From contig JZRA01000047.1 in assembly GCA_001567485.1 (NCBI GenBank), forward strand, positions 1-64,000: a stretch of 64,000 bases of DNA, given 5' to 3'. The notes beneath the pieces are model-generated. The model saw only the letters and a program-made list of their open reading frames with translations, was not told the DNA's origin and searched no databases. The translations under genes were made by a program, and so were the position numbers. Shown one piece after another: positions 23,790 to 33,927 of the stretch. This DNA is from Chloroflexi bacterium OLB13. Lineage in GTDB: Bacteria > Chloroflexota > Anaerolineae > Aggregatilineales > Phototrophicaceae. The first letter of the stretch is position 1. Each line of letters opens with the position of its first letter.

Positions 23790-26700
23790 CTAAGAATTCA
23801 GCTTGACGTCCTCGGTGATGGGCGAAGACGCCGAGGGATATCCCCGCTTAGCGCTGGCCGCAGCTTTCTTCTGCCGCGCAAGTTCGACGGTGAACACACT
23901 GCCCTGCCCGAATGCACTGTCAACGCGAATTGTGCCGTTGTGCAGGTCAATGATCCGTTTGGTGATGGGAAGCCCCATGCCCAATCCGCTGGCATTGCTA
24001 GAACGCGCTTTGTCGACTTTGTAGAGTCGTTCGAAAATGCGGGTATGTTCGGACGGATCGATGCCGATGCCCGTATCGTGCACGTTAATCCGAACGGTGT
24101 CCTCGTCTGCGACGACCTCCACGGTAATTGTGCCGCCGTGAGGGGTGAAGGTAATCGCGTTGTCGATCAGATTTGACAAGGCCTTGAGCATGGAGCCTTC
24201 TTCGCCGTTGATATACACCGGCTCATCAGACGCCTTCAACACTATCTCGAGACCGGCCTGCTGCACAGACTCGATGGCACGGTCGACAGCGTTGCGCACG
24301 AGCACGTTAACGTCGATGATGCCCATACTCGGCGTCGATTTGTCGAGCTCGAGCATCGTCAGCAAGCCGTCGATCAGGCGGCTCAGCCGCTGCGCCTGCT
24401 CGCCGACCGTCTCCAACCTGCTGATCTGATCAGGCGATTCAGCCTTGCGCTTGAGCAGATACACACTGGTTTGAATAATCGACAGCGGCGTGCGGAAATC
24501 GTGGCTGGCGTCGCGGATGAAGTCCGACAAGATGCGCATTTGCTCCCGTTCGAGCGAGAGCCTCAACTCACGCTGTTCGAGATGGCGGCGTTCGGTGATG
24601 TCGGTCAGCACTGCATACGAGCCGTCGGGTTGACCGTCCACTACCCGCGTGACGCCGGTAATGATGACATCGCGCAGGCCGCCATCGGCACGGCGCAGGC
24701 GGGCGGTGTAGGTCGATGCGTGCCCAAGCCGGCGCAGCGCGAAATTTATGTCATATTGCGGGGCCGTCGCCTCGTCGTAGTACTGGCGCGCCATCTGGCC
24801 GACCAGATCGTCACGTTCGACGCCGATCAGTTCTGCCATCGCCGGGTTGACGAACAACAGCCGTCCCGTTCCGTCAACCACCGCGACCCCCTGACCGAGG
24901 TTATCCATGATGGTGGTCAGGAAGTCGTGGTTCGTCTCCAGTTCACGCTCGACCCGTTCGCGATGGATGGCCGCGCCGAGGTTATCTGCGGCCAACTGGA
25001 GCGCGTCGATCTCCGAATCGCCCCACAAGCGCGCGTTCACGCAGTCATCAAAGCCGATCATGCCCCACCACTCGTCCTGCACGTAAATCGGCATGATCGC
25101 CAACGAACGGATGTCTTGGGTGGAGAGGAATTCGCGCTCGCTGTCCGGGAACTCGTCGATCAAGCCATATACCGCAAGGCGCTGCGACATCCGTTCATGC
25201 CACCGCGCGAATCCGACCTCATGCACATCGAGGTTCTGCAAGTCGGGATTATCCACCTCCGGGACGATGCCGGGCGCGCACCACTCGTACAGCTGCGACC
25301 ACAGCAAGCGTCCAAATGGGCTGTAATGAACCCGGAACACATAGACCCGGCTTACGTCCACGGCTTCGCCTAACAATCGCAGCAGTGTCTCAACTTGAAG
25401 CTGCCAGCTGCCGGAGTGTAAAAACGCTTCCGAGGTCAAGGTGACAGCACGCAGCACCGCGTCGCGCCGCGCCAGCTCGATCTCGGCGCGCTTGCGCCGT
25501 GTGATGTCCATATACGTCCCGATCAAGCGGGAACTGTTGGCGTCCAACATCGCGCCTCGGGCCATCATCCAGCGCGGGCCGTCGTCCGAATTGACGCGGA
25601 ACTCAACCTCAAACTGGCTGCGCGCCCCCCTGCGGTATTCATCCAGCGCGGCCGTGATCCTTCGGGCGTCGTCGTCGGATACAATCCGTGCATAATCGTC
25701 GTAGTGGGTAAACAACTCGATTCCGGCCGTTCTCAGGATTTCGCGTGTGAGTTCATCCGTGGTCACCACGCCGCTTGCCATATCGTATTCAAATACACCG
25801 ATATGGCTGAACAGGATCGCTTGGCTGAAGCGCGCGTTGATCTGGCTTAACTGCGCGCGTGCTTGTTCAAGCTCGGTCAAGTCCTGCGCGACCAGAATCA
25901 TGCCGGTCGTCTCGCCGCTGCTGTCCGTCAGCGGTGACGTGGACAACGACACCGACAGCAAGCGGCCGTCTTTGGTCTTAAGGCAGCGGTTCGCTTGCGC
26001 TTCCGAGCGCCGCACCCCGATCAGCGTTTCGATACCGGCCTGATCTTCGGCGCCCTCCATCAGCATCTTGAGCGGTTCGCCATACAGCTCGCCTTCGGTA
26101 TAGCCGAGCACCGCCTGCGCAGCGGAATTGGTGCGCAGAATCGTGCCGTCGAGATTGACCACGATCAGCAGGTCGGCCATCGAACTGAGGATCGCCGCAA
26201 GCTGGCGCTCGCCGTACTGCACGACCTCAAGCGCCTCGGCAGTGACCTTGCCGATCTCCGTGCGCCGCTGCGTATTGAAGACGAGCAGCACCGTCAGCAC
26301 CAGCATCAACGCATACAGCGCCATCTCGATCACAAGGATCTGCGTGTCGTTGAGCAGCAGCAGCGGGCCGGTGTTCATGTCAGCGATGATCTGCGAATGC
26401 TGGAGGAACAGATACACGAACCCGCCCAGTCCGAGCGTTAACGCGCCGGCCCATCCCAACAGCGCGCCGACGCAAATCGCCAGCGCGACGTGGTTGGCGG
26501 CGATGATATACAGGTTGACGCCCATCAGGTCGGGACACGTCGTCAGCGCCAGCCACAGCGAGAAGATTTGCAGGGTGCTGCCGAGACGCAGGTTTCTATG
26601 CGAGAGAAGATAGAGGCTCCAAACACAAAGAAATAGGTTAATCGTAAGAACTAGGCGCTGGACGTTGACGAGCGTCGCCTGATACTCAGGAAACGGCACA

Positions 26701-26885
26701 ATAAAGAGCGCGGCGAGAAAGGCCGCGGTTGCAAGTAACCCTGCGTAGGCAAGCGCCCGCAGCACATAGAGCAGATGTTTGGATTGCTCATCCTCGATGG
26801 GAGGAGGAACAGGAAGATGTTTGAGGAGAAATGCCATCAGTAAGATCGCTCGGCCTAGTTCGTGCATGCGGAGATGATCCAACAT
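23790..26885 (-). CDS. Membrane-bound sensor histidine kinase with PAS, PAS, GAF and PAS domains
   Basis: 1031 residues from an ATG at 26885; ATG 26867 is an alternative. About residues 35-205 hold several membrane segments. Then come PAS (about 230-345), PAS (350-470), GAF (490-640, SLAIMPIYVQDEWWGMIGF), PAS (655-770), HisKA with phosphoacceptor His in DASHDFRTPL (near 795), and HATPase with N-box NLIDNAITFTP, DTGIGIDPSEHTRIFERLY and GLGMGLPITKRI. It has no receiver domain and no response regulator next to it, so its target is encoded elsewhere. The large cytoplasmic sensory part suggests several ligands or redox cues. It converges with the RHS remnants. Confidence 0.93.
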   Translation of the reverse strand: MLDHLRMHELGRAILLMAFLLKHLPVPPPIEDEQSKHLLYVLRALAYAGLLATAAFLAALFIVPFPEYQATLVNVQRLVLTINLFLCVWSLYLLSHRNLRLGSTLQIFSLWLALTTCPDLMGVNLYIIAANHVALAICVGALLGWAGALTLGLGGFVYLFLQHSQIIADMNTGPLLLLNDTQILVIEMALYALMLVLTVLLVFNTQRRTEIGKVTAEALEVVQYGERQLAAILSSMADLLIVVNLDGTILRTNSAAQAVLGYTEGELYGEPLKMLMEGAEDQAGIETLIGVRRSEAQANRCLKTKDGRLLSVSLSTSPLTDSSGETTGMILVAQDLTELEQARAQLSQINARFSQAILFSHIGVFEYDMASGVVTTDELTREILRTAGIELFTHYDDYARIVSDDDARRITAALDEYRRGARSQFEVEFRVNSDDGPRWMMARGAMLDANSSRLIGTYMDITRRKRAEIELARRDAVLRAVTLTSEAFLHSGSWQLQVETLLRLLGEAVDVSRVYVFRVHYSPFGRLLWSQLYEWCAPGIVPEVDNPDLQNLDVHEVGFARWHERMSQRLAVYGLIDEFPDSEREFLSTQDIRSLAIMPIYVQDEWWGMIGFDDCVNARLWGDSEIDALQLAADNLGAAIHRERVERELETNHDFLTTIMDNLGQGVAVVDGTGRLLFVNPAMAELIGVERDDLVGQMARQYYDEATAPQYDINFALRRLGHASTYTARLRRADGGLRDVIITGVTRVVDGQPDGSYAVLTDITERRHLEQRELRLSLEREQMRILSDFIRDASHDFRTPLSIIQTSVYLLKRKAESPDQISRLETVGEQAQRLSRLIDGLLTMLELDKSTPSMGIIDVNVLVRNAVDRAIESVQQAGLEIVLKASDEPVYINGEEGSMLKALSNLIDNAITFTPHGGTITVEVVADEDTVRINVHDTGIGIDPSEHTRIFERLYKVDKARSSNASGLGMGLPITKRIIDLHNGTIRVDSAFGQGSVFTVELARQKKAAASAKRGYPSASSPITEDVKLNS

Positions 26886-26965
26886 CCCAGTGTACAGTGC
26901 TTTTCTCTGTGATAAATCAGTGCTGCCTTAATGCTTCTGCGCCTGCCCCCGTATTCATCAACGCG

Positions 26966-26995
26966 CTGACAAATGATGGGCGAAACGTCTATAAT
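26966..26995 (+). promoter_or_regulatory. Promoter placing the start of transcription at the ATG (leaderless)
   Basis: CTGACA (26966-26971), an 18-bp spacer and a perfect TATAAT (26990-26995). The expected start of transcription is about 27002-27003, the ATG of the next gene, so the mRNA should have almost no leader. Confidence 0.65.
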
Positions 26996-27002
26996 TCGTG
27001 CT

Positions 27003-27398
27003 ATGGTGACCGACGACCGCCGCCGTGCGCGGCCCCGCTGGCTTGCCGCCACGAGCCTTGCGGCCGCGCTGGTTCTCGCGGTGCTGGCCGGTCGTGCGGG
27101 AACCACCGTCTTCGGCCCACCGCCGATATTTGAGTTCGTATTCGGCGTAGTGGGCGCGGTGGCGATGCTGCTGCTGACAGCGGTACTGTGGCGGATGCGG
27201 CGTGGGAGTGCGGCATGGGCGCTGGCGTTGGCGGGATGGAGCGGGCTAGCCGCCGCCGTGACAGTGCGTCTGGCGTTGTTTGCCCGCGCCGATTACGATC
27301 GTGCCCGCTTGCCGTTCTTTAGCGTAGTGACTGTGGCGCTGTTGGCGGCCGCTGGGGTGACCGTATTGTGGCGCCGTCACCGAGGGCGGCCGTCTTGA
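27003..27398 (+). CDS. Small integral membrane protein, unknown
   Basis: 131 residues from ATG 27003, chosen because of the promoter just upstream. Four hydrophobic segments are apparent ([70 protein letters not shown]) with Arg-rich ends. No domain is recognised. It ends 13 bp before the carboxyltransferase gene and may be cotranscribed with it. Confidence 0.65.
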   Translation: MVTDDRRRARPRWLAATSLAAALVLAVLAGRAGTTVFGPPPIFEFVFGVVGAVAMLLLTAVLWRMRRGSAAWALALAGWSGLAAAVTVRLALFARADYDRARLPFFSVVTVALLAAAGVTVLWRRHRGRPS

Positions 27399-27411
27399 TG
27401 GGAGTATGTTT

Positions 27412-28989
27412 ATGACCTTGGTTGAGAAGGACAGCATCCAGCACGCCGATCCGAAGGTCGAGGCCCTGCGCGCCAAGCGTGCGCGGGCGCTGGCGGGCGG
27501 TGGTGAGGAACGGATCAAGCGGCAGCACGAAAGCGGCCGCAATACCGCGCGTGAACGCCTCGACATCCTGCTTGACGCCGGCAGTTTCCGCGAGATCGGC
27601 GCGTTTGTCGAACACCGTTCCAGCAACTTCGGCATGGACAAGCAGCGCATCCCCGGCGACGGGGTCGTGACGGGCTGGGGGACGATCGACGGCCGGCTCG
27701 TCTACGTCTACTCGCAGGATTTCACGGTCGTCGGTGGCTCAGTCAGCGAAACGCACGCGCAGAAGATCTGCCACCTGCTCGAAATGGCGATGCGCAACGG
27801 CGCGCCGGTGATTGGCCTCAACGACAGCGGCGGCGCGCGCATTCACGAAGGCGTCGAATCGCTCGCCGGTTATGCCGACATCTTCCTGCGCAATACGATG
27901 GCGTCGGGCGTGATCCCGCAGCTCTCCGTCATTATGGGGCCGTGCGCGGGCGGGTCGGTGTATTCCCCGGCGCTCACCGACTTCATCTTCATGGTCAAGA
28001 ACACCAGCTATATGTTCATCACCGGGCCGGACGTGGTCAAGCAGGTCACGCACGAGGAGGTCTCGTTCGAGGATCTCGGCGGCGCGAGTGTGCACAGCAC
28101 CCGAAGCGGCGTGTGCCATTTCGTCGGCGAGAACGAGACCGAAACGCTGTTGATGCTGCGCCAACTGCTGAGCTACATGCCGCAGAACAACATGGAAGAC
28201 CCGTTGTTCGTGGCGACGCCCGACGACCCGCTGCGATCTGACCCGGCGCTCGACACGCTGGTGCCGGACAGCCCGAACAAGCCCTACGACATCAAAGACG
28301 CGGTCGACCGCATCGTCGATCACGGCACGTTCTTTGAGATTCAACCGGACTACGCGGCCAACATTGTGGTCGGGTTCGCGCGCCTCGGCGGGCACAGCGT
28401 CGGCATCGTCGCTAATCAGCCGATGGTGCTGGCCGGTGTGCTTGATATCCCGGCCAGCGAGAAGGCCGCGCGTTTCGTGCGCTTCTGCGACTGCTTTAAC
28501 ATCCCGCTGATCACCTTCGTCGATGTGCCCGGCTACCTGCCCGGCACCGATCAGGAGCATCACGGCATCATCACCAGCGGGGCCAAGCTGCTGTACGCCT
28601 ACTGTGAAGCGACCGTGCCCAAGCTCACCGTCACCACGCGCAAGGCGTACGGCGGCGCGTACTGCGTCATGTCCAGCAAGCACATCCGCAGCGACATCAA
28701 TCTGGCATGGCCGACGGCAGAGATCGCCGTGATGGGGCCGGAGGGCGCGGTCGAGATCATCTATCGTCGTGAGCTGCAAAAGGCGGAAGACCCGGCAGCG
28801 CTCAAGGCCAAGCTGGCGGCCGAGTACCGTGAGAAGTTCGCCAATCCGTATATCGCCGCGAGCCGTGGTTTTGTAGACGACGTGATCGAGCCGCGTGACA
28901 CACGCGCCCGCCTGATCAACGCGCTGGGCGTGCTGCAGAACAAGCGCGACGAAAACCCGCCCAAGAAGCACGGCAACATCCCGCTCTAA
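27412..28989 (+). CDS. Acyl-CoA (propionyl-CoA-type) carboxylase, carboxyltransferase subunit
   Basis: 525 residues from ATG 27412; GGGAG at 7 nt supports this ATG over the one at 27406. The crotonase-fold carboxyltransferase spans the full length, with [17 protein letters not shown] (acyl-CoA site) and [17 protein letters not shown] in the first half and [31 protein letters not shown] and [13 protein letters not shown] in the second. Length and motifs fit the PccB/MmdA group that uses propionyl- or related CoA esters rather than the AccA/AccD split form. It works with the biotin carboxylase and biotin carrier encoded 3-6 kb downstream. Substrate cannot be fixed from sequence. Confidence 0.93.
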   Translation: MTLVEKDSIQHADPKVEALRAKRARALAGGGEERIKRQHESGRNTARERLDILLDAGSFREIGAFVEHRSSNFGMDKQRIPGDGVVTGWGTIDGRLVYVYSQDFTVVGGSVSETHAQKICHLLEMAMRNGAPVIGLNDSGGARIHEGVESLAGYADIFLRNTMASGVIPQLSVIMGPCAGGSVYSPALTDFIFMVKNTSYMFITGPDVVKQVTHEEVSFEDLGGASVHSTRSGVCHFVGENETETLLMLRQLLSYMPQNNMEDPLFVATPDDPLRSDPALDTLVPDSPNKPYDIKDAVDRIVDHGTFFEIQPDYAANIVVGFARLGGHSVGIVANQPMVLAGVLDIPASEKAARFVRFCDCFNIPLITFVDVPGYLPGTDQEHHGIITSGAKLLYAYCEATVPKLTVTTRKAYGGAYCVMSSKHIRSDINLAWPTAEIAVMGPEGAVEIIYRRELQKAEDPAALKAKLAAEYREKFANPYIAASRGFVDDVIEPRDTRARLINALGVLQNKRDENPPKKHGNIPL

Positions 28990-29166
28990 GCGCGAAGTTG
29001 AAAGTGATGAGTGATGAGAAAACGCCGCACCGTAAAGCTCAACTAACGCTGCAAGATGGGAGACCGAATCTCTCGACTTACGAACACCGGCTTAGGATAG
29101 TGCTGAGGGCCGGGTGCTGAGTGATGAGGGATACGGGCCGGCGCGAGGGGTGGGTAAGGTACGGAG
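28990..29166. repeat. Intergenic region with heptad repeats
   Basis: AAAGTGATGAGTGATGAG near 29001 and GTGCTGAGTGATGAGG near 29114 are copies of a TGATGAG/TGCTGAG heptad seen elsewhere in the window (33481-33510, 33896-33927, 53928). No gene is seen in between. Confidence 0.5.
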
Positions 29167-29415
29167 ATGAGCACGCAGGATCTTGAACTGTCAATCGATA
29201 TCGACGATGAGCAGGTCGGGTCATTCTGCCAGCGCTATCTCAAGGCGGGAACGGGGCTTGTGTGGGTGTTATACCCTGAAACGCGAACTGTTTACGAGTT
29301 TGGGCCGGCCGGTGCTGGTCAATTACTCAAAGTAAATGACGCATTTAACGGAGGCCCCGTACTGCCGGGATTGTACATTCCGATCGCTGATCTCTTCGCA
29401 ATTTTGGACGGATAG
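29167..29415 (+). pseudogene. C-terminal fragment of a Uma2-family (DUF820) protein
   Basis: 82 codons from ATG 29167. The sequence KAGTGLVWVLYPETRTVYEF, then GPVLPGLYIPIADLF, matches the C-terminal third of Uma2-family PD-(D/E)XK-like proteins (usually 180-200 residues). The N-terminal two-thirds, including part of the catalytic region, is missing. The short GGAG before ATG is weak. Uma2 genes are multi-copy in Chloroflexota, and this looks like a decayed one. Confidence 0.55.
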
Positions 29416-29423
29416 TCTACGCG

Positions 29424-30232
29424 ATGACCAAGTTTCAAGACCGTGCCTACCTCACCGGCCAGCAGTACAGCGGCGCGAACAATCTTTCCGCGCGCATCCG
29501 CCTTCACGAGCAGTTCACCGTCACTGATGTCGATCTGCATCGCTATCTGTTCGACCTGCTGCTGGCGGCCGCCGGCTCTCACGCCGGTGTGTTGGAGGTC
29601 GGGGCGGGCCGTGGCGATCTGTGGCGTAAGAACAGCGACCGTGTGCCTGCTGGTTGGAACGTTACGCTGACTGATCTTTCCGACGGGATGCTGGTCGATA
29701 ACCGCGCCTACATGGGCGAATTGGCCGCGCGTTTCACCTATCAGCAAGCCGATGCCGCCGCGCTGCCGTTCCCTGATGCCGCGTTTGACGTCGTGATCGC
29801 CAACTATATGCTGTATCACGTGCCTGACCTGCCGGGGACGGTGCGCGAGCTGCGGCGTGTCTTGCGACCCGGCGGTGTGCTGATGGCGGCGACCAACGGC
29901 CACAACCACATGACCGAGATGAACGCATTGGCCGTCCGCGCGGGCATAATCGCTGAGACGGAAGCGTCCGGCCTCATGGGTGTCCATCTCGTGTTTACCT
30001 TGCAAGACGGCGCGCAGACGCTGGGCGCCGCGTTCGATGACGTGGCACGGCTGGATTACCCGACGCATCTCCGCGTGACCGAAGCACAGCCGTTGATCGA
30101 CTATATGCTGTCGATGGTCGATCGGGCTGCGCCAGAGAAGATCACTGCGCTGCGGGCGTGATCGAGGCGGAAATCGCGGCCAACGGCGCGATTCACATCC
30201 GCAAAGAGACCGGTGTGTTCTTGGCGCGCTGA
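29424..30232 (+). CDS. SAM-dependent methyltransferase, class I (apparent frameshift near the 3' end)
   Basis: From ATG 29424 the first frame gives 245 residues with the Rossmann motifs VLEVGAGRGDLWRK, DAAALPFPDAAFDVVIANYMLYHV and LRRVLRPGGVLMAATNG, typical of Methyltransf_11 enzymes. It stops at 30161, but the next frame continues VIEAEIAANGAIHIRKETG to TGA at 30230, the usual end of this family. One G missing in the GGGCG run near 30155 would join them. The gene may be intact in the organism. Substrate unknown. Confidence 0.8.
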
Positions 30233-30283
30233 GCGCGGTAAAGTGTGTCGGCGTATCGTGTATACGTTGTTTTGGAGTTGACG

Positions 30284-31906
30284 ATGTTTGGCTTGATGCA
30301 AGATTATCCGCTGACAATCGACCGCATCTTGGAACACGCCCGGCACGTTCACAGCCGCCAGCGCGTGATGACCCTGCTGCCCGATGGGTCGCTGCACACC
30401 ACCACCTACGGCGAGATGTACCCGCGCATCAAGCGGCTGGCGAAGGCGTTGGTCAAGCTCGGCGTCGAGCCGGGCGACCGCGTGGCGACCTTCGCGTGGA
30501 ATACGTACCAGCATTTTGAACTGTATTACGCGATCCCCGGCGCGGGCGCGGTGTGCCACACCCTCAACCTGCGCCTGTTCCCCGACCAGCTCGCGTACAT
30601 CGTCAACCACGCCGACGACAAGATCGTGTTCATCGACGGCACGCTGATCCCGCTTTATGAGCGCTTCGCCGACCAGACGCCCAACGTTCAGCACTACGTG
30701 TTGATGAACGCGCCGAAGGGCGTCGAGACCAAGCTGCCCAACGTGCTGTATTACGAGGACTTGATCGCCGGCAGCGACGACGACTTTGAATGGCGCTCGA
30801 CCGACGAACGGATGGCCGCCGGCATGTGCTACACCAGCGGAACCACCGGCGACCCGAAAGGCGCGCTCTACTCGCATCGTTCGACCGTGCTGCACGCGAT
30901 GGCCGCCAATCAAATGTCGGTGCTGGGCATCGGCGAGCGTGACGTCATCCTGCCGGTCGTGCCGATGTTCCACGTGATGGCATGGGGCATCCCCTACGCC
31001 GCGCCAATGGCCGGGGCGGCGCTCGCCATGCCCGGCCCACATCTCAAGCCGGAGCCGCTGGCGAACTTGATCGAGTCGCAGCGCGTCACGATTGCGGCCG
31101 GTGTGCCGACCATCTGGAACGCGCTGTATCAAGAGGTCAAGGCGCACGCACGCGACATCAGCTGTGTGCGCAGCTTGGTCGTCGGCGGATCGGCCATGCC
31201 GCGCTCGCTGACCGCCGCCTATGAAAGCGAGCTGGGCGTCAACGTCCTGCACGCGTGGGGCATGACCGAGATGTCCCCGATCGGCACGGTCAATATCCTG
31301 CGCGCGGAACAGGAATCGCTCGATCAAGAGGCGCGGTGGGACATCAAGGCGTCACAGGGCATCCCGGTCTTCGGCGTCGAGGTGCGCATCGTCGACGAGG
31401 AAGGCCGCGAGCTGCCGTGGGACGGGCAGAGTATGGGCGAGCTGCAAGTGCGCGGCCCGTGGATCATCAAGCAGTACTTCAAGCGGGACGTCGCGCCGGA
31501 GAGCTTCACCGCCGACGGATGGTTCCGCACCGGCGACGTCGTGACGCTTGACCCCGACGGCCTGATGACGATCAAAGACCGCACCAAAGACCTCGTCAAA
31601 AGCGGCGGCGAGTGGATCAGCACGGTCGAGTTGGAAAGCGCGATCATGGGCCACCCCGACGTGTTGGAAGCCGCCGTGATCGCAGTGCCGGACGCGCGCT
31701 GGTCGGAACGTCCGCTGGCGGCAGTCGTCGCGCGGCCGGGGTCGAACTTGACCGAACAGGCTATCATGGAGTATCTCAGCACACGGGTCGCCAAGTTCTG
31801 GCTGCCGGATCGCGTGCTGTTCGTGACCGAAATCCCGAAAACCAGTGTCGGCAAGTTCGACAAGAAAACCCTGCGCCGCCGCTACGCCGAGGGCGAATTG
31901 AGCTAG
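30284..31906 (+). CDS. AMP-forming acyl-CoA synthetase (fatty-acid CoA ligase family)
   Basis: 540 residues from ATG 30284 (GGAG 7 nt upstream). ANL-family motifs: [19 protein letters not shown] (P-loop, A3), [12 protein letters not shown] (A5), [15 protein letters not shown] (A7), KSGGEWIS hinge (A8) and a C-terminal [10 protein letters not shown] with the catalytic lysine. It activates a carboxylic acid to its acyl-adenylate and then to the CoA thioester; the chain length is not predictable, though it resembles medium/long-chain ligases. It lies between the carboxyltransferase and biotin carboxylase genes, which suggests that its product feeds CoA esters into the carboxylase. Confidence 0.93.
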   Translation: MFGLMQDYPLTIDRILEHARHVHSRQRVMTLLPDGSLHTTTYGEMYPRIKRLAKALVKLGVEPGDRVATFAWNTYQHFELYYAIPGAGAVCHTLNLRLFPDQLAYIVNHADDKIVFIDGTLIPLYERFADQTPNVQHYVLMNAPKGVETKLPNVLYYEDLIAGSDDDFEWRSTDERMAAGMCYTSGTTGDPKGALYSHRSTVLHAMAANQMSVLGIGERDVILPVVPMFHVMAWGIPYAAPMAGAALAMPGPHLKPEPLANLIESQRVTIAAGVPTIWNALYQEVKAHARDISCVRSLVVGGSAMPRSLTAAYESELGVNVLHAWGMTEMSPIGTVNILRAEQESLDQEARWDIKASQGIPVFGVEVRIVDEEGRELPWDGQSMGELQVRGPWIIKQYFKRDVAPESFTADGWFRTGDVVTLDPDGLMTIKDRTKDLVKSGGEWISTVELESAIMGHPDVLEAAVIAVPDARWSERPLAAVVARPGSNLTEQAIMEYLSTRVAKFWLPDRVLFVTEIPKTSVGKFDKKTLRRRYAEGELS

Positions 31907-31938
31907 CCTGCGGCCCATCAGCCCAAAGGAACCCGTGC

Positions 31939-33462
31939 ATGAGCGAGACCCTGAGCATCAACAAGATATTGATCGCCAACCGCGGTGAGATCGCCGTCCG
32001 TGTGATCCGCGCCTGCCGCGACCTCGGCATCCCGAACGTCGCGGTCTACAGCGACGCCGACCGCGCCGCGCTGCACGTGCGTTTCGCCGACGAGGCCGTG
32101 CACATCGGGCCGCCGCCCGTGCGCGAGAGCTATCTCGACATCGACCGCATCATCGCGGCCGCCAAGAAAACCGGCGCTGACGCGATTCATCCCGGCTACG
32201 GCTTGCTCTCCGAGCGTGAGGCGTTCGCGCAAGCGTGCGCCGACGCAGGCATCGTGTTCATCGGCCCGCCGCCCGCCGCGATCCGCACCATGGGCGACAA
32301 GCAGGCCGCGCGTGAGGCGGTCAAGAAATACGGCGTGCCGGTCGTGCCGGGGACGGAACCGGGCATGCACGACGAGGACATCATCACCTACGCCGCCAAG
32401 CACATCGGCTTTCCGCTGATCGTCAAGGCGGCGGCCGGCGGCGGTGGCAAAGGGATGCGCGCCGTCTATTCTCTCGACGATCTGCCGGCCGCATTGGCGA
32501 CTGCCCGCCGCGAGGCCGAGAGCGCTTTCGGTGACGGCCGCGTGTACGTCGAAAAACTGCTGGTCGGCGCGCGCCACATCGAATTCCAGATCCTCGCCGA
32601 CATGCACGGCAACACGATCCACCTCGGCGAGCGCGAATGCAGCATCCAGCGCCGGCATCAAAAGCTGGTCGAAGAAGCGCCGTCGCCGTTCATGGATGAC
32701 GAACTGCGCAAGCGCATGGGCGACATGGCGATCGCCGCGGCGCAGTCGGTCGGCTATGTCAACGCCGGCACCATCGAGTGCCTTGTCGACAAGGATCGCA
32801 ACTACTACTTCCTTGAGATGAACACGCGCTTGCAGGTCGAGCATCCGGTCACCGAGTTGGTCACCGGCGTCGATCTGGTCAAAGAGCAGATTCGCATCGC
32901 GCGCGGCCGGCGCATGGGGCCGACCGAGAGCGTGCTCGACCCGAAGGGCTGGGCGATCGAGTGCCGCATCAACGCGGAAGACCCGTACAACGGGTTCATC
33001 CCGTCGGTCGGCAAGATCAACACGCTGATTACGCCGACCGGCCCCGGCGTGCGCGTCGATCACGGCGTGTACAGCGGCTACGAGATCACGCCGTACTACG
33101 ACAGCATGATCGCCAAGTTGATCTGCTTCGGCGAGACGCGCAGCGAGGCGATGTTACGGATGCGCCGCGCGCTCAACGAGTACACGATCATGGGCGTCAA
33201 GCACAACATCCCGTTCCACATCAACCTGCTGAACTCGTTCAGTTTCATCGCCGGACAGTTCGATACCAAGTTCGTCGAGGAGCGCTTCTCGATGACGACT
33301 TACGAATCCGACCCGAGCGAGGAGGAGATCGAGCACGCCGCCATCGCCGCGACGCTCGTCGCACACCGCAATCAACAACTGGCCGCGCAGGTGGTCGCCC
33401 CTGCCAAGCGCGACGCCAGCAACTGGAAGTGGTTCACCCGCTACGAGCGTATGCACCGCTAG
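31939..33462 (+). CDS. accC: Biotin carboxylase subunit of acetyl/propionyl-CoA carboxylase
   Basis: 507 residues from ATG 31939, with AAAGGA upstream. N-terminal INKILIANRGEIAVRVIRACRDLGI, ATP-grasp loop KAAAGGGGKGMR, VEKLLVGARHIEFQILAD, the catalytic ERECSIQRRHQKLVEEAPSP segment, EMNTRLQVEHPVTELVTG and the C-terminal biotin carboxylase domain are all present. It carboxylates biotin on the carrier protein using ATP and bicarbonate. It lies 32 bp after the ligase gene and is separated from the carrier gene by an inserted IVS-like element. At about 507 residues it is a single-domain biotin carboxylase, not a fused alpha subunit. Confidence 0.95.
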   Translation: MSETLSINKILIANRGEIAVRVIRACRDLGIPNVAVYSDADRAALHVRFADEAVHIGPPPVRESYLDIDRIIAAAKKTGADAIHPGYGLLSEREAFAQACADAGIVFIGPPPAAIRTMGDKQAAREAVKKYGVPVVPGTEPGMHDEDIITYAAKHIGFPLIVKAAAGGGGKGMRAVYSLDDLPAALATARREAESAFGDGRVYVEKLLVGARHIEFQILADMHGNTIHLGERECSIQRRHQKLVEEAPSPFMDDELRKRMGDMAIAAAQSVGYVNAGTIECLVDKDRNYYFLEMNTRLQVEHPVTELVTGVDLVKEQIRIARGRRMGPTESVLDPKGWAIECRINAEDPYNGFIPSVGKINTLITPTGPGVRVDHGVYSGYEITPYYDSMIAKLICFGETRSEAMLRMRRALNEYTIMGVKHNIPFHINLLNSFSFIAGQFDTKFVEERFSMTTYESDPSEEEIEHAAIAATLVAHRNQQLAAQVVAPAKRDASNWKWFTRYERMHR

Positions 33463-33480
33463 CGCTCCGCGCTAGCGGAA

Positions 33481-33927
33481 GTGACGAGTGATGAGTGATG
33501 AGTGATGAGTGGGGTTGATCGTGGCGGGGGTTGACGGATTTGAGGAGTTGATCGCATGGCAGAAAGCGCGTGAATTGACAAAACGTGTGTATCAGGTCAC
33601 ACGCGAGGGCGCGTGGGCGCGTGATTTCGGGTTAGGCGGTCAAATTCAGCGCGCCGCAGTATCGATCATGTCCAACATCGCGGAAGGAAGCGAACGCGGA
33701 TCGAAGGAGTTTCACCAGTATCTCGTGACCGCGAAGGCTTCCGCGGCCGAAGTTCGCTCGCAGTTGTTCGTCGCGCTGGATATCGGGTATATCGATCAGA
33801 ACACGTTCAATGAACTTTATGACCTCTCTGTAGAGGTCGGGCGCATCACCGGTGCGCTTCGCGCATCCGTCGCACGCAGGCTTGCGCAGTAGTACACTCA
33901 GCACTCAGTACTCAGGACTCATCACTT
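33481..33927 (+). mobile_element. IVS-like insertion carrying an S23-type gene, ends made of heptad repeats
   Basis: A four-helix gene sits between GTGATGAGTGATGAGTG-type heptads (33481-33510) and the inverted form CACTCAGCACTCAGTACTCA (33897-33916, continuing to 33927). The ends are imperfect inverted repeats with a GAGT core every 7 bp. The insertion separates accC from the biotin carrier gene. The structure resembles rRNA intervening sequences, which encode S23 proteins between complementary ends. Confidence 0.5.
33521..33892 (+). CDS. S23-type four-helix bundle protein
   Basis: 123 residues from GTG 33521 (GGGG 5-9 nt upstream); a GTG at 33509 is possible. FEELIAWQKARELTKRVYQVT, DFGLGGQIQRAAVSIMSNIAEGSERGS, EFHQYLVTAKASAAEVRSQL and LYDLSVEVGRITGAL (given in parts) are the conserved blocks of the S23/Avd-like four-helix bundle family. 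Members are encoded in 23S rRNA intervening sequences and as free genes; they form pentamers that bind nucleic acid. Here it is within an insertion between carboxylase genes and is probably not part of the pathway. Confidence 0.85.
   Translation: MAGVDGFEELIAWQKARELTKRVYQVTREGAWARDFGLGGQIQRAAVSIMSNIAEGSERGSKEFHQYLVTAKASAAEVRSQLFVALDIGYIDQNTFNELYDLSVEVGRITGALRASVARRLAQ

Noticed and set aside
24471-25373. 300-codon plus-strand frame inside the sensor kinase
   Set aside because: It has no family signature, and the minus strand carries PAS, GAF and HisKA motifs throughout.
27739-28971. 410-codon antisense frame over the carboxyltransferase gene
   Set aside because: It is an Arg/His/Val-rich mirror frame of a GC-rich gene with full-length conserved motifs on the other strand.
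31918-33063. 381-codon antisense frame over accC
   Set aside because: High GC makes long antisense frames common; accC motifs are intact on the plus strand.
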